Shown here piece by piece: positions 50,903-61,290 of a stretch of 64,000 nucleotides of DNA. The first letter of the stretch is position 1. Each line of letters begins with the position of its first letter. Location of the stretch: positions 62,001 to 126,000 of the forward strand of contig NZ_JARFXX010000003.1 in the NCBI RefSeq assembly GCF_029218125.1. Direction: 5' to 3'. A model generated the notes under the pieces. That model worked only from the letters and a program-made list of their open reading frames with translations. It was not told where the DNA came from and did not search any database. The stretch is from Oscillibacter faecalis_A (GTDB lineage: Bacteria; Bacillota; Clostridia; Oscillospirales; Oscillospiraceae). The position numbers and the translations under genes were made by a program.

Positions 50903-53900
50903 TTACTTGCCCTGATAGGCACGATAGAGGAACGTAACGATCTGTGCTCTCGTGCAGCCGTTGTTGGGGCTGAAGGTGGAAGCGGACGTACCGTTGGTCA
51001 CGCCGCTCTCCACGGCCCAGGCCACTGCGTCAGCATAGAAAGCATCGGCCGTCACGTCGGTGAAGCCGTTCACCGTGGTGGGCGCGGTGCCCAGTGCGCG
51101 ATACAGGAACGTCACGCTCTGCGCGCGGGTGCAGGTGGCGTTGGGGCTGAAGGTGCCGTCGCCGGTACCCAGCGTGATGCCATTCTCCACAGCCCAGGCC
51201 ACAGCCTTGGCGTAGTAGCTGCCTGCGGGAACATCCGCGAAGCTCACCGTGCTCTTAGGCGCGGGAGAGCCGGCGGCGCGCCACAGGAAGGTGACGATGT
51301 GGGCGCGGGTGCAGGAGCCGTTGGGGTTGAAGGTGCCGTCGCCGGTACCGCCGGTGATGCCCTTCTTGGCGGCCCACTTCACGGCCTCATAGTAGTAGGC
51401 GTCGGTGGAAACGTCCGCGAAGTCCAGCGTCTTGATCTCAGCAAATTCCGCGGAAACCGTCACCTTGGAGGCGGGCATGGTGAAGGTAAACTTGCCATCG
51501 CCCTTGTCCTTCACCTTGATCTTGCTGCCGTTGGCGTCCTTCACGGTCAGGGTGTCCAGCTCATAGCCGCTGTCGGGCTTGACGGTGATGGTCACGGTAT
51601 CGCCCTTGGAGGCGCTCTTGGGGCTGACGGTCACATCGCCGTGCTTGACAGAGGGCGCGGAGACGTCATAGCGTCTGGAGGAGGAGCTGGAACCGCTGGA
51701 ACTGCCGGAAGAGCTTCTGACAGTAAAGGTATAGACATCGCCGTCCACGGACAGGTTATAGCCAGAACCAGCAGTAATCGCGCCGGTGAAAGACTTGCTA
51801 TTCTTATCGAGCGTGAACTTCACCGCACGGCTGACAACAGCGTTTGCGGAGGTATCTTTCAGAAGCGTAATGGTGCCATTATTGGCTACAGCGTCCACAG
51901 CCTTCTGGAGATCGGTGTAGCTGGTGCCGTCAACCTCAGCAATGGCGGAAGCCGTCGAAGTCACCGTAAAGGTGCTGAAGCCGTGGGGGTTGATAAAGGT
52001 AGCAGTTGTGCCAGAAGCATTGACAGTCGCAGTGTACTCATAGCCCTTGTGTTGGACATAAATGCTGCCGTTTGCTTCGGCAAAGTCGGTAGGCAAAGCG
52101 ATAGTCAGTTCAATGGGCTTATTGATGGACAGCGGTACGCCGGACTTGAGTGTGGCGGTCCTGGCCGTGGCAATAGTTGTGGGATCGTCGGTAGTGGCTA
52201 CCACATTGTACTTGGCACTGATCTCGAGGGTCAGCTTGCCAGCATCAGCACTTTTGACGTTCACTTCCAGATAGGGCTGAACCACAACGGTGACGGTGTC
52301 ACCGCTATTTACAGGAATGCCCTTTGCAGTGAGTGCAGCCTCAGCGACTTTCTTGGTGCCGACTACGGCAGGATCGTTGGTCATGCCAGAGGCAGCCACC
52401 GTGTCGGTCAAGGTCTTGGTGGTATCAGCAGCCTTGGCAGCGTTCTTCACAGTGTTCTCAGTAATGCCAGCAACGCCAGCGGGGATCGTCACAGTGGCCT
52501 CACCGGCAGTTACAGCGGTTTCAACATCGGTATCCCTGTCACCAACCTTGTAAGCGAAAGCACTCTGATCGCTGGTCACAAGGCCCTTACCCTCAGCCAG
52601 ATATGCAGTCGGGTCGGAGGTGAAATAACCGCCAGAGATGGCAATGCGTTTATTGCTGTCGTCCTCTTTTTGAATTACCTGAACGGCATCAACATCAGAC
52701 TTGAAATTGCCGCCTGTAACAGAAATCTTAGAGTCATCGCTCATACCCGGGTAACCTGCTTCGCTATCAAAAACAAGTGCGGCGCACGGAACCACAACAC
52801 GGGAATCGCCGACCTTACCGGTCACGTTACCGGTGGTATTGAACACACCGCCATTAACGGTCACCTGTCCACCACGTGCAACAATGCCGGCACCGCCAGT
52901 AATATTGAATGTACCGCCGTTAACCGTGATATTATCTTTCCACGGCGCATAGATACCGCAAGCTACATAACCACTAGATTGAATTGTGCCGTTGAAGGTG
53001 CCACCATTGATTGTAATCTCATTGGCCCCACCTTCTCTCTTTGTACCATTGAAAATTACAACTGCATTATCGATACCGGTAAATACACCATCCTTGATAG
53101 TAACAGTTGCACCAACAACGGTTTTGTCTCCTCCAATGGCGCCTTCTTGACCGGTAACCTTTGCGTATTCGATGGTTGTTGTAGAGTTAGCGCCAACACC
53201 GATACCGGCATTCTTACCAGAGTAGATTTCACCGGTTTTTTTAGAATCTGTGACGGTCAGTGTACCATTGTTAATGATAGCATCGTATTTACCATCTGTT
53301 GGAGCTGTAACCTTATGTCCATTCAAATCAAGCGTAATGCTTTTTCCAGCCGGAATTACCACCTGTCCGTTCACATCATCAGCCAGCTTGATGGTCGCGC
53401 CGTCAGCAGCATACTTGACCGCATTGGCAAGGTCGGTAAACGCACCGCCGGTGATGGAGAGTTTATTATTTGTGCTATATACGTTACCGTTGAAAGAGCC
53501 GCCAGAAACCGTTATGGAAACATCTTTTGCAACATTCTCAGCCTTTTCGTCCTTAACAGTATCTATTTCGTAAAGTGCATGGCCATTTGTTCCAGTCTCT
53601 GAAATCTCTCCCCCCTTAATGTTCACATCAATGGGCAGATTGGTTGTATGCTGCGAGACAGCAATAGCTGCACCCGTAACTGTGGAACCATTGCCATTGG
53701 GAACAGGGTCGCTGAAATTTCCGGTAGCCGAAATTTTAGCTGTATCTTCGACATTTAACTTACCGGCACGAATTTCAATGCCAAACTCGGTACCAGACAG
53801 TGTACCGGCGATATTATAAGTGCCATAGCCAGCAGCATAAATTGCAGCACCATCCGCACTCACAATTTTACCGCTTTCCGTTACCGTGATTTCGGGAATA

Positions 53901-54526
53901 TTACCCTGCGTGGCTTTAGCGTTTCCGGTCACAGTAAATCCATAAGTGGATTTTACCGTTCCTTCCACAATCACCTTCGCGCCATAAGCCTTATAGTCTT
54001 TATGCCAGATAGCAAGGCCGTAACTGCCCTGATTGTCAATCACTACATCCTTTCCAATCGTCACAACAGAATAGTCCGCTGTATCGGTACTAGTGCCATA
54101 AGCAAAAATAGTGGGCAGCCATTTGTTATCATCATTACCATGACTGGAAGTAATATTTCCTTTACCAGTAACATTCAGTGCACCATTATCTACAAGGAAG
54201 TAATTGTCCGCCTTAAAAGTAATGTTTTTCTCGTTCAAATTTAAATCAACATTTTTGCCGCCTGTGATGCTAATTGTTTCCAATTCGGTCACATCAGCCA
54301 GCAGCGTGACGGTCTCGCCATCCTTCGCCGCATTAACAGCCTCAGCCAGCGTCGCATATTCGGTCTCGCCAACCTTGGCAACCTTGGTCGCCGCAGGTGC
54401 TTCCACCGGCGTGGGTTCGCCGCCCGCGGGCACTTCCGCCGTCTCTCCTTCCGCCATTGCCGCTGTCGGCAGCAGCGTCAAGGCCATTGCCAGCGTCAGC
54501 AAAATTGATAGAAATTTTCGTTTCAT
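50903..54526 (-). CDS. Large secreted SLH-domain surface protein (1207 residues)
   Basis: Signal peptide at 1-25 (ILLTLAMALTLLPTAAMA). Residues ~70-650 carry repeats of the type ITINGGTFNG / VTVNGGVFNTTG, suggesting a right-handed beta-helix. Then come alanine- and threonine-rich segments (~650-930), a serine-rich linker, a divergent InlB B-like repeat (~955-1025, KPDSGYELDTLTVKD) and three SLH repeats (~1030-1207) for wall anchoring. GGGAGG precedes the ATG. The last ~260 residues are close to the end of the neighbouring 2083-residue protein. Probably an abundant wall protein or adhesin; no catalytic motif is visible. Confidence 0.85.
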   Translation of the reverse strand: MKRKFLSILLTLAMALTLLPTAAMAEGETAEVPAGGEPTPVEAPAATKVAKVGETEYATLAEAVNAAKDGETVTLLADVTELETISITGGKNVDLNLNEKNITFKADNYFLVDNGALNVTGKGNITSSHGNDDNKWLPTIFAYGTSTDTADYSVVTIGKDVVIDNQGSYGLAIWHKDYKAYGAKVIVEGTVKSTYGFTVTGNAKATQGNIPEITVTESGKIVSADGAAIYAAGYGTYNIAGTLSGTEFGIEIRAGKLNVEDTAKISATGNFSDPVPNGNGSTVTGAAIAVSQHTTNLPIDVNIKGGEISETGTNGHALYEIDTVKDEKAENVAKDVSITVSGGSFNGNVYSTNNKLSITGGAFTDLANAVKYAADGATIKLADDVNGQVVIPAGKSITLDLNGHKVTAPTDGKYDAIINNGTLTVTDSKKTGEIYSGKNAGIGVGANSTTTIEYAKVTGQEGAIGGDKTVVGATVTIKDGVFTGIDNAVVIFNGTKREGGANEITINGGTFNGTIQSSGYVACGIYAPWKDNITVNGGTFNITGGAGIVARGGQVTVNGGVFNTTGNVTGKVGDSRVVVPCAALVFDSEAGYPGMSDDSKISVTGGNFKSDVDAVQVIQKEDDSNKRIAISGGYFTSDPTAYLAEGKGLVTSDQSAFAYKVGDRDTDVETAVTAGEATVTIPAGVAGITENTVKNAAKAADTTKTLTDTVAASGMTNDPAVVGTKKVAEAALTAKGIPVNSGDTVTVVVQPYLEVNVKSADAGKLTLEISAKYNVVATTDDPTTIATARTATLKSGVPLSINKPIELTIALPTDFAEANGSIYVQHKGYEYTATVNASGTTATFINPHGFSTFTVTSTASAIAEVDGTSYTDLQKAVDAVANNGTITLLKDTSANAVVSRAVKFTLDKNSKSFTGAITAGSGYNLSVDGDVYTFTVRSSSGSSSGSSSSSRRYDVSAPSVKHGDVTVSPKSASKGDTVTITVKPDSGYELDTLTVKDANGSKIKVKDKGDGKFTFTMPASKVTVSAEFAEIKTLDFADVSTDAYYYEAVKWAAKKGITGGTGDGTFNPNGSCTRAHIVTFLWRAAGSPAPKSTVSFADVPAGSYYAKAVAWAVENGITLGTGDGTFSPNATCTRAQSVTFLYRALGTAPTTVNGFTDVTADAFYADAVAWAVESGVTNGTSASTFSPNNGCTRAQIVTFLYRAYQGK

Positions 54527-54591
54527 ACTACATCCTCCCGTTAGTATAAAATATATGCCCCGCTACCGCTGCAGGGCCGATTGATACCTAT

Positions 54592-54620
54592 AGCATACTC
54601 CCCCCGCCCGGAACATGCAA
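54592..54620 (-). promoter_or_regulatory. Promoter of the 1207-residue SLH gene
   Basis: TTGCAT (54615-54620) and TATGCT (54592-54597) on the minus strand, 17-bp spacer, giving a leader of about 60 nt. Confidence 0.65.
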
Positions 54621-54671
54621 GTACCCTACCGGGTAAATATAGGAAATTTTCTATGAATCTGTCCGAAAAAG

Positions 54672-54711
54672 CAGAAAAACAGCGGGAGACCTCGGGTAAG
54701 GTCTCCCGCTG
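54672..54711 (-). terminator. Terminator of the 2083-residue SLH gene
   Basis: CAGCGGGAGACC and GGTCTCCCGCTG form a 12-bp stem, followed on the minus strand by TTTTTCTGC. Confidence 0.88.
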
Positions 54712-54724
54712 CCTGTGCGGAGAG

Positions 54725-57700
54725 TCAGTTCTTGGCGCGATAGAGGAACGTAACGATCTGAGCGCGGGTGCAGCCATTGTTGGGGCTGAACGTGTTGGCG
54801 GACGTACCGTTGGTCACGCCGCTCTCCACTGCCCATGCCACAGCATCGGCACAGAAAGCGTCAGCCGCCACATCGGTGAAACCGTTCACCGTGGTGGGTG
54901 CTTTACCCAGCGCACGGTACAGCAGCGTCACACTCTGTCCACGGGTGCAGGTATTGTTGACACCAAACGTACCGTCCGCGAAGCCGTTGGTAATGCCGTT
55001 CTCAATAGCCCATGCAACAGCGTTGTAGCAGTAGCTGCCGGGGAGCACGTCGCCGGGGACCTTGGCCGTGCCCTTGGGCGCGGGGGAACCGGCGGCGCGC
55101 CACAGGAAGGTCACGATCTGGCCCCGGGTGCAGGGATCGTTGGAGCCGAACAGGCCGTTGGCCTTGCCGTTGGTGATGCCCTTCTTCACAGCCCATTCCA
55201 CAGCCTTGGCATAATAAGCGTCGGCGGGAACGTCTGCAAAGATGGAAGCCGCCTGCTCCTCGACAAACTCAGCGGAAACAGTAACCTTGCCGCCGGGCAT
55301 GGTGAAGGTATACTTGCCATTGCCCTTATCGGTCAGCTTGAGTTTATTGCCGCTGGCGTCCTTCACAGTCAGGGTGTCCAACTCATAGCCGCTGTCGGGC
55401 TTGACGGTAATGGTCACAGTATCGCCCTTGGAGGCGTTCTTGGGGCTGACGGTCACATCGCCGTTCTTGGTGCTGGGAACGGACACCGTGTAGCTGCTGC
55501 CACTGGAAGAAGAACCACCGCCAGAAGAACGGCTGTAAATGGTCAGCGTACCGTTCACATAGGTAATCTCATAGTTGCTTCCCGCATCCGCGCCGCTGGG
55601 AACGATAGAATAGGTGCCTGCGACAGAACCATCCGCCGTGCAGGTCAATTTGGGTGCCTTCAAGCCATCATCGTCAACCAGACCCGTCTGCGTGTAAGTA
55701 AACTCGGGCATTGTTCCGCCAACGGTCATTGACTTATCATCGGCCTTAATTATCAGCAGAGCTTTTTTAATTGTAATCACAGCGGAGCCGGTGATTTCCT
55801 TATCATCCTTAGTTGCCTTCCAATAGACAACGTAAGTACCAGCATCTTTCTTGGCAATGCTGTCTTGAGTATAAGTAGCCTTTGCCTCGCCGTACTTTAC
55901 CGTTACGCCCTCAGAGGCCTTGACGATGATGCTGTGAGTCTTACCGTCATAGGTGCCGTTGTAATCCGTGGCTGTGACTACGAGCGCACCAATGTCAACG
56001 GTGTAAGGCTTTTCCACAGAACCGGTATAGTTACCGATAAAGCTGATGGTAAACTTACTATTAGCCGTATCCTGTGTCACGGTGTAATCCGTGCCTCCAA
56101 CCAGCTTTGTGCCGTTGTAGAACACGCTGATGTTATCCTTTGCGGCAGCAGCATCGTCAGCGTTGGGATAGACGCTGTTAATCCCGGTGATGACAACCTT
56201 ACTGTCATTGGTCAAATCCTTCTTCGCGACAGTGATCTCCGTGGTGAAGAATTCCTGACCGCCGTAGACCAGCTTAACCGTACCGGTCTTGCTTTCCTCA
56301 GTAGCCTTGATGAAGGAAACTTTGGAGCCCTCAAGAGCCGTGTAATCAGATTTCATGATCACACCAGTGGGAACTTTCATGGTGGTCTCGTCGCCATAGG
56401 TCTTGCCGTTAAGCACCGTGGTATCAATGGACGTCGCATCGGAAACTTCGGCAGCATCAGCCGTCTTGACGTACCAGTTAGTGCCGGAAAGTGTCAAATC
56501 TGCACCGGTCATCTGAGCTGCAAAGCTGCCTGCATATTTCGATGCAGGACCCTTAGCCGCATCAGCCTGCTGCGTTGTCAATGCCATGCTGTCCTTAACC
56601 GTTACCACTGCTGTTGCATTACCAATCAGGCCGCCAGCATATGCACAGCCATAGATCCCGACGTTTGCACTATTACAGGTATTTTCAGCCTTCATACTGC
56701 CGACTGCAACACAGTTTTCGAAAGTACTGTTAGAGCTTACCAGACCTGCCATGCCGCCAGCATATGCACTTTCACCGAAGGTCGGCAATGCCGAGTCATA
56801 TTGCAGCATTGCAGAAATATTACCCTTGACAACACAGTTTTTCATCGTACCTGCAAACTCAGCTGCGATGCCGCCAGCACGAGCAAATTTCGGCGAGGTA
56901 ACCGTAATGCTGCCTGTATACGTAGAATTTTCAACCGTTGCCGAAGCCTGTATACCCAGCAGGCCGCCAACTTCAAGGAAGCCGCCGGTTGCATTCATGA
57001 CGGTAGAAGTACGCGAAACCGTATAGTTCACAGTCGAATGGCAATTTGTGATTGTTGCACCACTGCCACTCACAACTGCTGCACCAAAATAAACATTTTT
57101 GCTGTTTTCAGGCGCAACGGTAATATTTACATTACCCGCAAAGTTAAGATCCTTTACTTCTGCACCATCCGACACACCAACAAAGCCAAAGCTGGAGCTC
57201 TGTGCTTCAGAAAGTGCATCACTGGACAGATTATACGTGATCGTATGGCCCTGACCCAGAATGTGTCCACCAAATGTACGCGCGTCTGAACCGATGCCCA
57301 TTGCATCCAGATCGGTCAACGTAATATTATTGTTGACCTTGACATAGATGTTGGACAGTGCCACTTTCTTTGCGTCCGTGCTTTCGTTGCCGAAACGATT
57401 GCCCAGTACGGCGTTCTGTGCATCCGCATCGCCCTGAAGCGCTTTCACAAGATTCGTATAATCCTCAGCCGTGTTGATCACATATGCGGTGGCTTCCGTC
57501 TGGAACGGATAGCTGTCTTCCATGATATTGCCGTTATGGGAAAAATCGTTGTAAATATACTGATAATCCGCACTTGCAATATCTGCAACCTTTTCACCGT
57601 TTGCACTTACATAGTGGTCTGCTGCGTAGAAGTTATCCGCATTGTTCTCAACCGGAATTGTCAGGACAACTTGACCTTCCTCGGCAGCCATTGCTTTGGT

Positions 57701-60700
57701 GCTGCCAAAGGTATAGTCCGTCGAACCCGCGCCCTTCATGACGTGGGTGCAATTCGTATACCCTGCGGAAGTCGGCATACCGCTGGTACCGCTCTTACAC
57801 GAAACCAGCGCACCGGTATAACCGAGCTTAGCCGTAATTACAGCTGTATTGCTGCAGGAGTCCAGGGCAATTACAGTATTGCTGCCGTTTACCACAATAA
57901 TACCAGCCGCCACATTGTTCGACTGTGCCTGAGAGCTGATCGCACCAGTATTGCTGCAATTCTTGAAAGTTGCAGTTACCGCACCGGTAGCCAGGCCGAC
58001 GATGCCGCCTGCATTGCTGTAACGACCGCTTGCTTCCATATTGCGTTCTGCGATCAGCGCACCGCTGTTCGAGCAGTTTTCATAAGTTGCCGATGCGTTC
58101 TGATAGGAGCAGATACCGGCTGCAGAGCTGTTGCCCATGCTCGTGTTGAATGTGCCGCCCTTGATCGCAGCAGTGTTGTGGCAATCCACAAAACTCGTCG
58201 GATTGGCGCTGCCGACCATACCGGCGATACCGCCGGCCCACGAGGTATTATCCGTAGCGCCCAGTTCGAGAGTGGCTTCATTGGTAATATTCTTAATGGT
58301 GCAGCCGTAGGACTCACCAATCACAACGCCGGTAAACGCACTGTTGGTCAATACCTTTGCCGAGCCGCTGGTCGTAAAGTTTTCAATCCATGCACCGGTA
58401 GCACTGTTGAAAACACCCATGTTGATATTGACATATACCGTGCTTTCGCCAATAGTCAGCTTCAGCTTGCCGCGCTTGGAGGACGCACCAACGGCTACTT
58501 CATTGCCGCTTTCATTCTTGTCCGAACTCTCAACAATATTAGTAGTATCAATCTTCAGCGTAATCGTATGGCCGTCGCCGTTAAAATGGCCCTTAAAACC
58601 GGAAATGCCATAGAACTTGTCTGCCGTGGTCAGTGTAACATTGTCACCCAGCTTATAATAAGCTGACATCAAAGCAGTTCTGTTTACTTCTGTAACACCG
58701 GTTTTGCCGAACAGAGCAAATTCTTCTGCTGTGCCATAGCATACGTTTTTCGTGCCGTTCCAGACATACAGAGAAATGTGAGACAGTGCAGCAAGGTTTG
58801 CACCGGACTTGATGATATACGGATCATTCTGCGTACCGCTGCCTTCAATCTCGCTGACCCACTTTGCTTCCAGCGTGGTGTCGGACAGATACGGCCAGCT
58901 ATCGCCCTTTGTCATATCCGTATCACCAAAATACCAACCGGCAAACTTGTAGTTTGCCTTGGTCGGAACAATACCACTGAGGTCATACTCTCCACCGTAC
59001 TTCAGCGTCTCGGTTTTAAAAGTCTCGTCACCGTTTTTAAGGGTAACTTTCGCATCGACCTTACCTTCGAATGCTTGCTGAATTTCAGCAAGCGTGTGTC
59101 CCTCGGTCTGCTGATCCACATAATACTGCAAAGATTCAGACAAACTGTTGTAGGTTGCAGCATAGCCGCGAACTGCTTCTACTTCTTCCGGAGTAAAACT
59201 GCCCTCGTTGGGATCAATGTTCTTCAAAGCAGTAATCAAGTTCGTCACTGTACTGGTCACTGCATCAGAAGGAATGACTACTTCTGCACTGCCCGTACCA
59301 GTGTTATAGCAGCCCTCCGGCAGCAGGTAATATGCCGTGCCGCTGATATTCAGCGTTGCGGGCGTATAATCCTTGCCGTTGCGCTTCAGACCGGAAGTTT
59401 CCGCCACTGCAATAAGCTGAACGGCATCACCGTCAGCGGTCTGGAGCTTCCAATTTGCGAACTTGAACTTGGCGTCTTCACTCGGGTTCTCACCCATGCC
59501 AACACCGAAAGACTTTGCTCCCGTGCCATCGTTCAGCGTGTACGGTGTTCCGCTATAACCGGTGCCATTCACAGCAGTGATCGTACCGCCGGAAATGGTG
59601 ATGGTCTCCATTTTGCCGCTGACCGGCAGTGTATCAATCGTGCTCCCATTTTTCACAGCCTTTTCGCCCAGTGAGCCGCTGCCGATACCGGGGGCATACT
59701 TGCCGCCCTTGGCTGTAATTGTACCGCCAGAAATGGTGATAATACCGCTGGGACGGCCGCCGCCAGGAGCTGCATTCGTGCTTGTACCGCCGCCGCCGAT
59801 ACCTGCGCTATACTCAGAGCCGGTGGCTGTAACAGTACCGCCGGAAATAGTGACGGTTGTCTCTTTTTCCGTATTAGCGCTGCCATTGTAAGCACCGCCG
59901 CCGCTGCCGATGCCTGCGCCGGAAACCGTACTTTTGGCTGTTACGTTGCCGCCTTTAATCGTAACATCTGCCGCAGCATACGCACCGCCGCCAATACCGG
60001 CACTGCCGCCGGTAGCGGTTACTTTACCACCAGTGATAACAATATGCTTCTTTGCTGCGTGTCCATACGAACTGCCAATACCGGCGCTACCCACAACATT
60101 GGATGTTGCTGTAACAGTACCGCCGTTAATCGTGATATTGCTGACGTTGCTGCCGCCGCCAATGCCGGGGCCGCCGTATCCGCCGGAGTAACTGGAACCG
60201 GTAGCGTTGACTGTACCGCTATCGATGGTAATGTCACCCGCAGTTGCCTCCAAAAGCGAGTAATTGGAATAGCGGCAGCTTACACCAATACCGGCCGCTT
60301 TGCCAGCATTGGCCCAGTAAATAGTTTTGTTGTCAATTTTTATGCCGTCACTGCCACCTGCTGTAGCATCCAAAGAACCGTTACCTTTGATGGTAACCGA
60401 TGCGTTTTCCGCCACAGACAGTCCGGCGCAAACCCAGCCAGTCGCACAAAGAAGACTATATTTATCCACATAGCCTTCACATGTGAAACCGGACTTCAAC
60501 ACATTCTCGCCTTCCAGAGTCAGCGTCACATCGCCGCCTTGGATACCAAATGCGCAGGCGTTCTCCTTTTTCGCGTTGGCACCGTCATGCATACCGGACA
60601 CGTCGATATTCACGCCGTTCAGCGTGATCGTGTGCGTACCACCCATGACGGTGATCGTGTTCGCAGTGGTGCTATCCGTCTGCGTGATGGTATAGTCACC

Positions 60701-60976
60701 ACCATACTCAACCAGAGCACTCTCGCCCTGCGTATAACCGTCCGCAGAGATGACAATGGAGCCCTCAGCCAAATCAAGCTGCCCATTTCTCGTAGTCTCG
60801 ATGGTATTTCCCCCATCGCCAGCCTGCGGCGTGGGCTCAGTCACTTCCTCTGGCTTCCCAACTGCTTCCGTGTCCTCCGAAACGGTCATTATTTCGCCTT
60901 CAGCCAGCGCCGTTGCTGGTAGTAGACTTAGTGTCATGACAAGTGAAAGCAGGCTTGCCAATATTCTCCGTTTCAT
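54725..60976 (-). CDS. Giant secreted SLH-domain surface protein (2083 residues)
   Basis: Signal peptide at 1-26 (LLSLVMTLSLLPATALAEG). Residues ~70-460 are glycine-rich beta-helix-like repeats (GTVTATGSEYSAGIGGGG); a Listeria–Bacteroides repeat follows near 690 (YKFAGWYFGDTDM, LEAKW). Residues ~760-1560 have GLUG-like repeats (FENCVAVGSMKAENTCNSAN; GGIVGLATGAVTATFKNCSN). Then come strand-rich YDG/MBG-type domains (~1650-1850), an InlB-like repeat (~1870-1940) and three SLH repeats. AGGAGG lies 7 bp before the ATG at 60976; a longer frame lacks a site. Likely an adhesin or surface-layer associated protein. Confidence 0.85.
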   Translation of the reverse strand: MKRRILASLLSLVMTLSLLPATALAEGEIMTVSEDTEAVGKPEEVTEPTPQAGDGGNTIETTRNGQLDLAEGSIVISADGYTQGESALVEYGGDYTITQTDSTTANTITVMGGTHTITLNGVNIDVSGMHDGANAKKENACAFGIQGGDVTLTLEGENVLKSGFTCEGYVDKYSLLCATGWVCAGLSVAENASVTIKGNGSLDATAGGSDGIKIDNKTIYWANAGKAAGIGVSCRYSNYSLLEATAGDITIDSGTVNATGSSYSGGYGGPGIGGGSNVSNITINGGTVTATSNVVGSAGIGSSYGHAAKKHIVITGGKVTATGGSAGIGGGAYAAADVTIKGGNVTAKSTVSGAGIGSGGGAYNGSANTEKETTVTISGGTVTATGSEYSAGIGGGGTSTNAAPGGGRPSGIITISGGTITAKGGKYAPGIGSGSLGEKAVKNGSTIDTLPVSGKMETITISGGTITAVNGTGYSGTPYTLNDGTGAKSFGVGMGENPSEDAKFKFANWKLQTADGDAVQLIAVAETSGLKRNGKDYTPATLNISGTAYYLLPEGCYNTGTGSAEVVIPSDAVTSTVTNLITALKNIDPNEGSFTPEEVEAVRGYAATYNSLSESLQYYVDQQTEGHTLAEIQQAFEGKVDAKVTLKNGDETFKTETLKYGGEYDLSGIVPTKANYKFAGWYFGDTDMTKGDSWPYLSDTTLEAKWVSEIEGSGTQNDPYIIKSGANLAALSHISLYVWNGTKNVCYGTAEEFALFGKTGVTEVNRTALMSAYYKLGDNVTLTTADKFYGISGFKGHFNGDGHTITLKIDTTNIVESSDKNESGNEVAVGASSKRGKLKLTIGESTVYVNINMGVFNSATGAWIENFTTSGSAKVLTNSAFTGVVIGESYGCTIKNITNEATLELGATDNTSWAGGIAGMVGSANPTSFVDCHNTAAIKGGTFNTSMGNSSAAGICSYQNASATYENCSNSGALIAERNMEASGRYSNAGGIVGLATGAVTATFKNCSNTGAISSQAQSNNVAAGIIVVNGSNTVIALDSCSNTAVITAKLGYTGALVSCKSGTSGMPTSAGYTNCTHVMKGAGSTDYTFGSTKAMAAEEGQVVLTIPVENNADNFYAADHYVSANGEKVADIASADYQYIYNDFSHNGNIMEDSYPFQTEATAYVINTAEDYTNLVKALQGDADAQNAVLGNRFGNESTDAKKVALSNIYVKVNNNITLTDLDAMGIGSDARTFGGHILGQGHTITYNLSSDALSEAQSSSFGFVGVSDGAEVKDLNFAGNVNITVAPENSKNVYFGAAVVSGSGATITNCHSTVNYTVSRTSTVMNATGGFLEVGGLLGIQASATVENSTYTGSITVTSPKFARAGGIAAEFAGTMKNCVVKGNISAMLQYDSALPTFGESAYAGGMAGLVSSNSTFENCVAVGSMKAENTCNSANVGIYGCAYAGGLIGNATAVVTVKDSMALTTQQADAAKGPASKYAGSFAAQMTGADLTLSGTNWYVKTADAAEVSDATSIDTTVLNGKTYGDETTMKVPTGVIMKSDYTALEGSKVSFIKATEESKTGTVKLVYGGQEFFTTEITVAKKDLTNDSKVVITGINSVYPNADDAAAAKDNISVFYNGTKLVGGTDYTVTQDTANSKFTISFIGNYTGSVEKPYTVDIGALVVTATDYNGTYDGKTHSIIVKASEGVTVKYGEAKATYTQDSIAKKDAGTYVVYWKATKDDKEITGSAVITIKKALLIIKADDKSMTVGGTMPEFTYTQTGLVDDDGLKAPKLTCTADGSVAGTYSIVPSGADAGSNYEITYVNGTLTIYSRSSGGGSSSSGSSYTVSVPSTKNGDVTVSPKNASKGDTVTITVKPDSGYELDTLTVKDASGNKLKLTDKGNGKYTFTMPGGKVTVSAEFVEEQAASIFADVPADAYYAKAVEWAVKKGITNGKANGLFGSNDPCTRGQIVTFLWRAAGSPAPKGTAKVPGDVLPGSYCYNAVAWAIENGITNGFADGTFGVNNTCTRGQSVTLLYRALGKAPTTVNGFTDVAADAFCADAVAWAVESGVTNGTSANTFSPNNGCTRAQIVTFLYRAKN

Positions 60977-61024
60977 CTTCTTACCTCCTATGTTCCGCCT
61001 GTTTTCACAGGCTAAAATATAAAT

Positions 61025-61070
61025 AAAAGACACCCACTGGCATGGATATCCATATCAGTGGGTGTCTTTT
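61025..61070 (-). terminator. Terminator-like hairpin in the 5' leader of the giant SLH gene
   Basis: AAAAGACACCCACTG (61025-61039) pairs exactly with CAGTGGGTGTCTTTT (61056-61070), and the loop contains the palindrome ATGGATATCCAT. On the minus strand it is followed by ATTTATATTTTAG. It lies between the promoters and the start codon, so it may attenuate the gene. Confidence 0.7.
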
Positions 61071-61118
61071 ATTACAAAATAATTCCGGGCAGCAAAAAAG
61101 CGCAGAGTTTTACTTGCC

Positions 61119-61143
61119 CTGCTCTGCTCTGCTCTGCTCTGCT
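61119..61143. repeat. Pentanucleotide tandem repeat (CTGCT)5
   Basis: Five exact copies of CTGCT (AGCAG on the coding strand), beginning three bases past the -10 at 61147-61152. Copy-number change here would alter the initially transcribed bases. Confidence 0.9.
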
Positions 61144-61146
61144 GTC

Positions 61147-61176
61147 AGTATATTGCGCCGAGAAAGCTGCTGTCAA
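61147..61176 (-). promoter_or_regulatory. Proximal promoter of the giant SLH gene
   Basis: TTGACA (61171-61176) and TATACT (61147-61152) on the minus strand, 18-bp spacer. Directly followed by the pentanucleotide repeat. Confidence 0.7.
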
Positions 61177-61262
61177 GTCCTTTTTCACGGTGCTGCCCTC
61201 TTTTTTCGTCCTTCAGAGACTAAAGCGCAAACCACTTTAGCCCTATGGTGGAATTTTTATTG

Positions 61263-61290
61263 ATTATACCATGTTTCCCCAGCTTTTCAA
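61263..61290 (-). promoter_or_regulatory. Distal promoter of the giant SLH gene
   Basis: TTGAAA (61285-61290) and TATAAT (61263-61268) on the minus strand, 16-bp spacer. A second start about 115 bp further up. Confidence 0.65.

Noticed and set aside
51299..53602. 767-residue open frame on the plus strand
   Set aside because: It is fully antisense to the SLH gene; the sequence is low-complexity and arises from the third-position bias of the repeat-rich coding strand. No ribosome site or domain.
54581..58666. Several plus-strand frames of 376-474 residues opposite the giant SLH gene
   Set aside because: Shadows of the minus-strand repeats; no start signals and no recognisable domains.
61119..61143. 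Short tandem repeats as a CRISPR array
   Set aside because: Five-base units without spacers; a simple sequence repeat.
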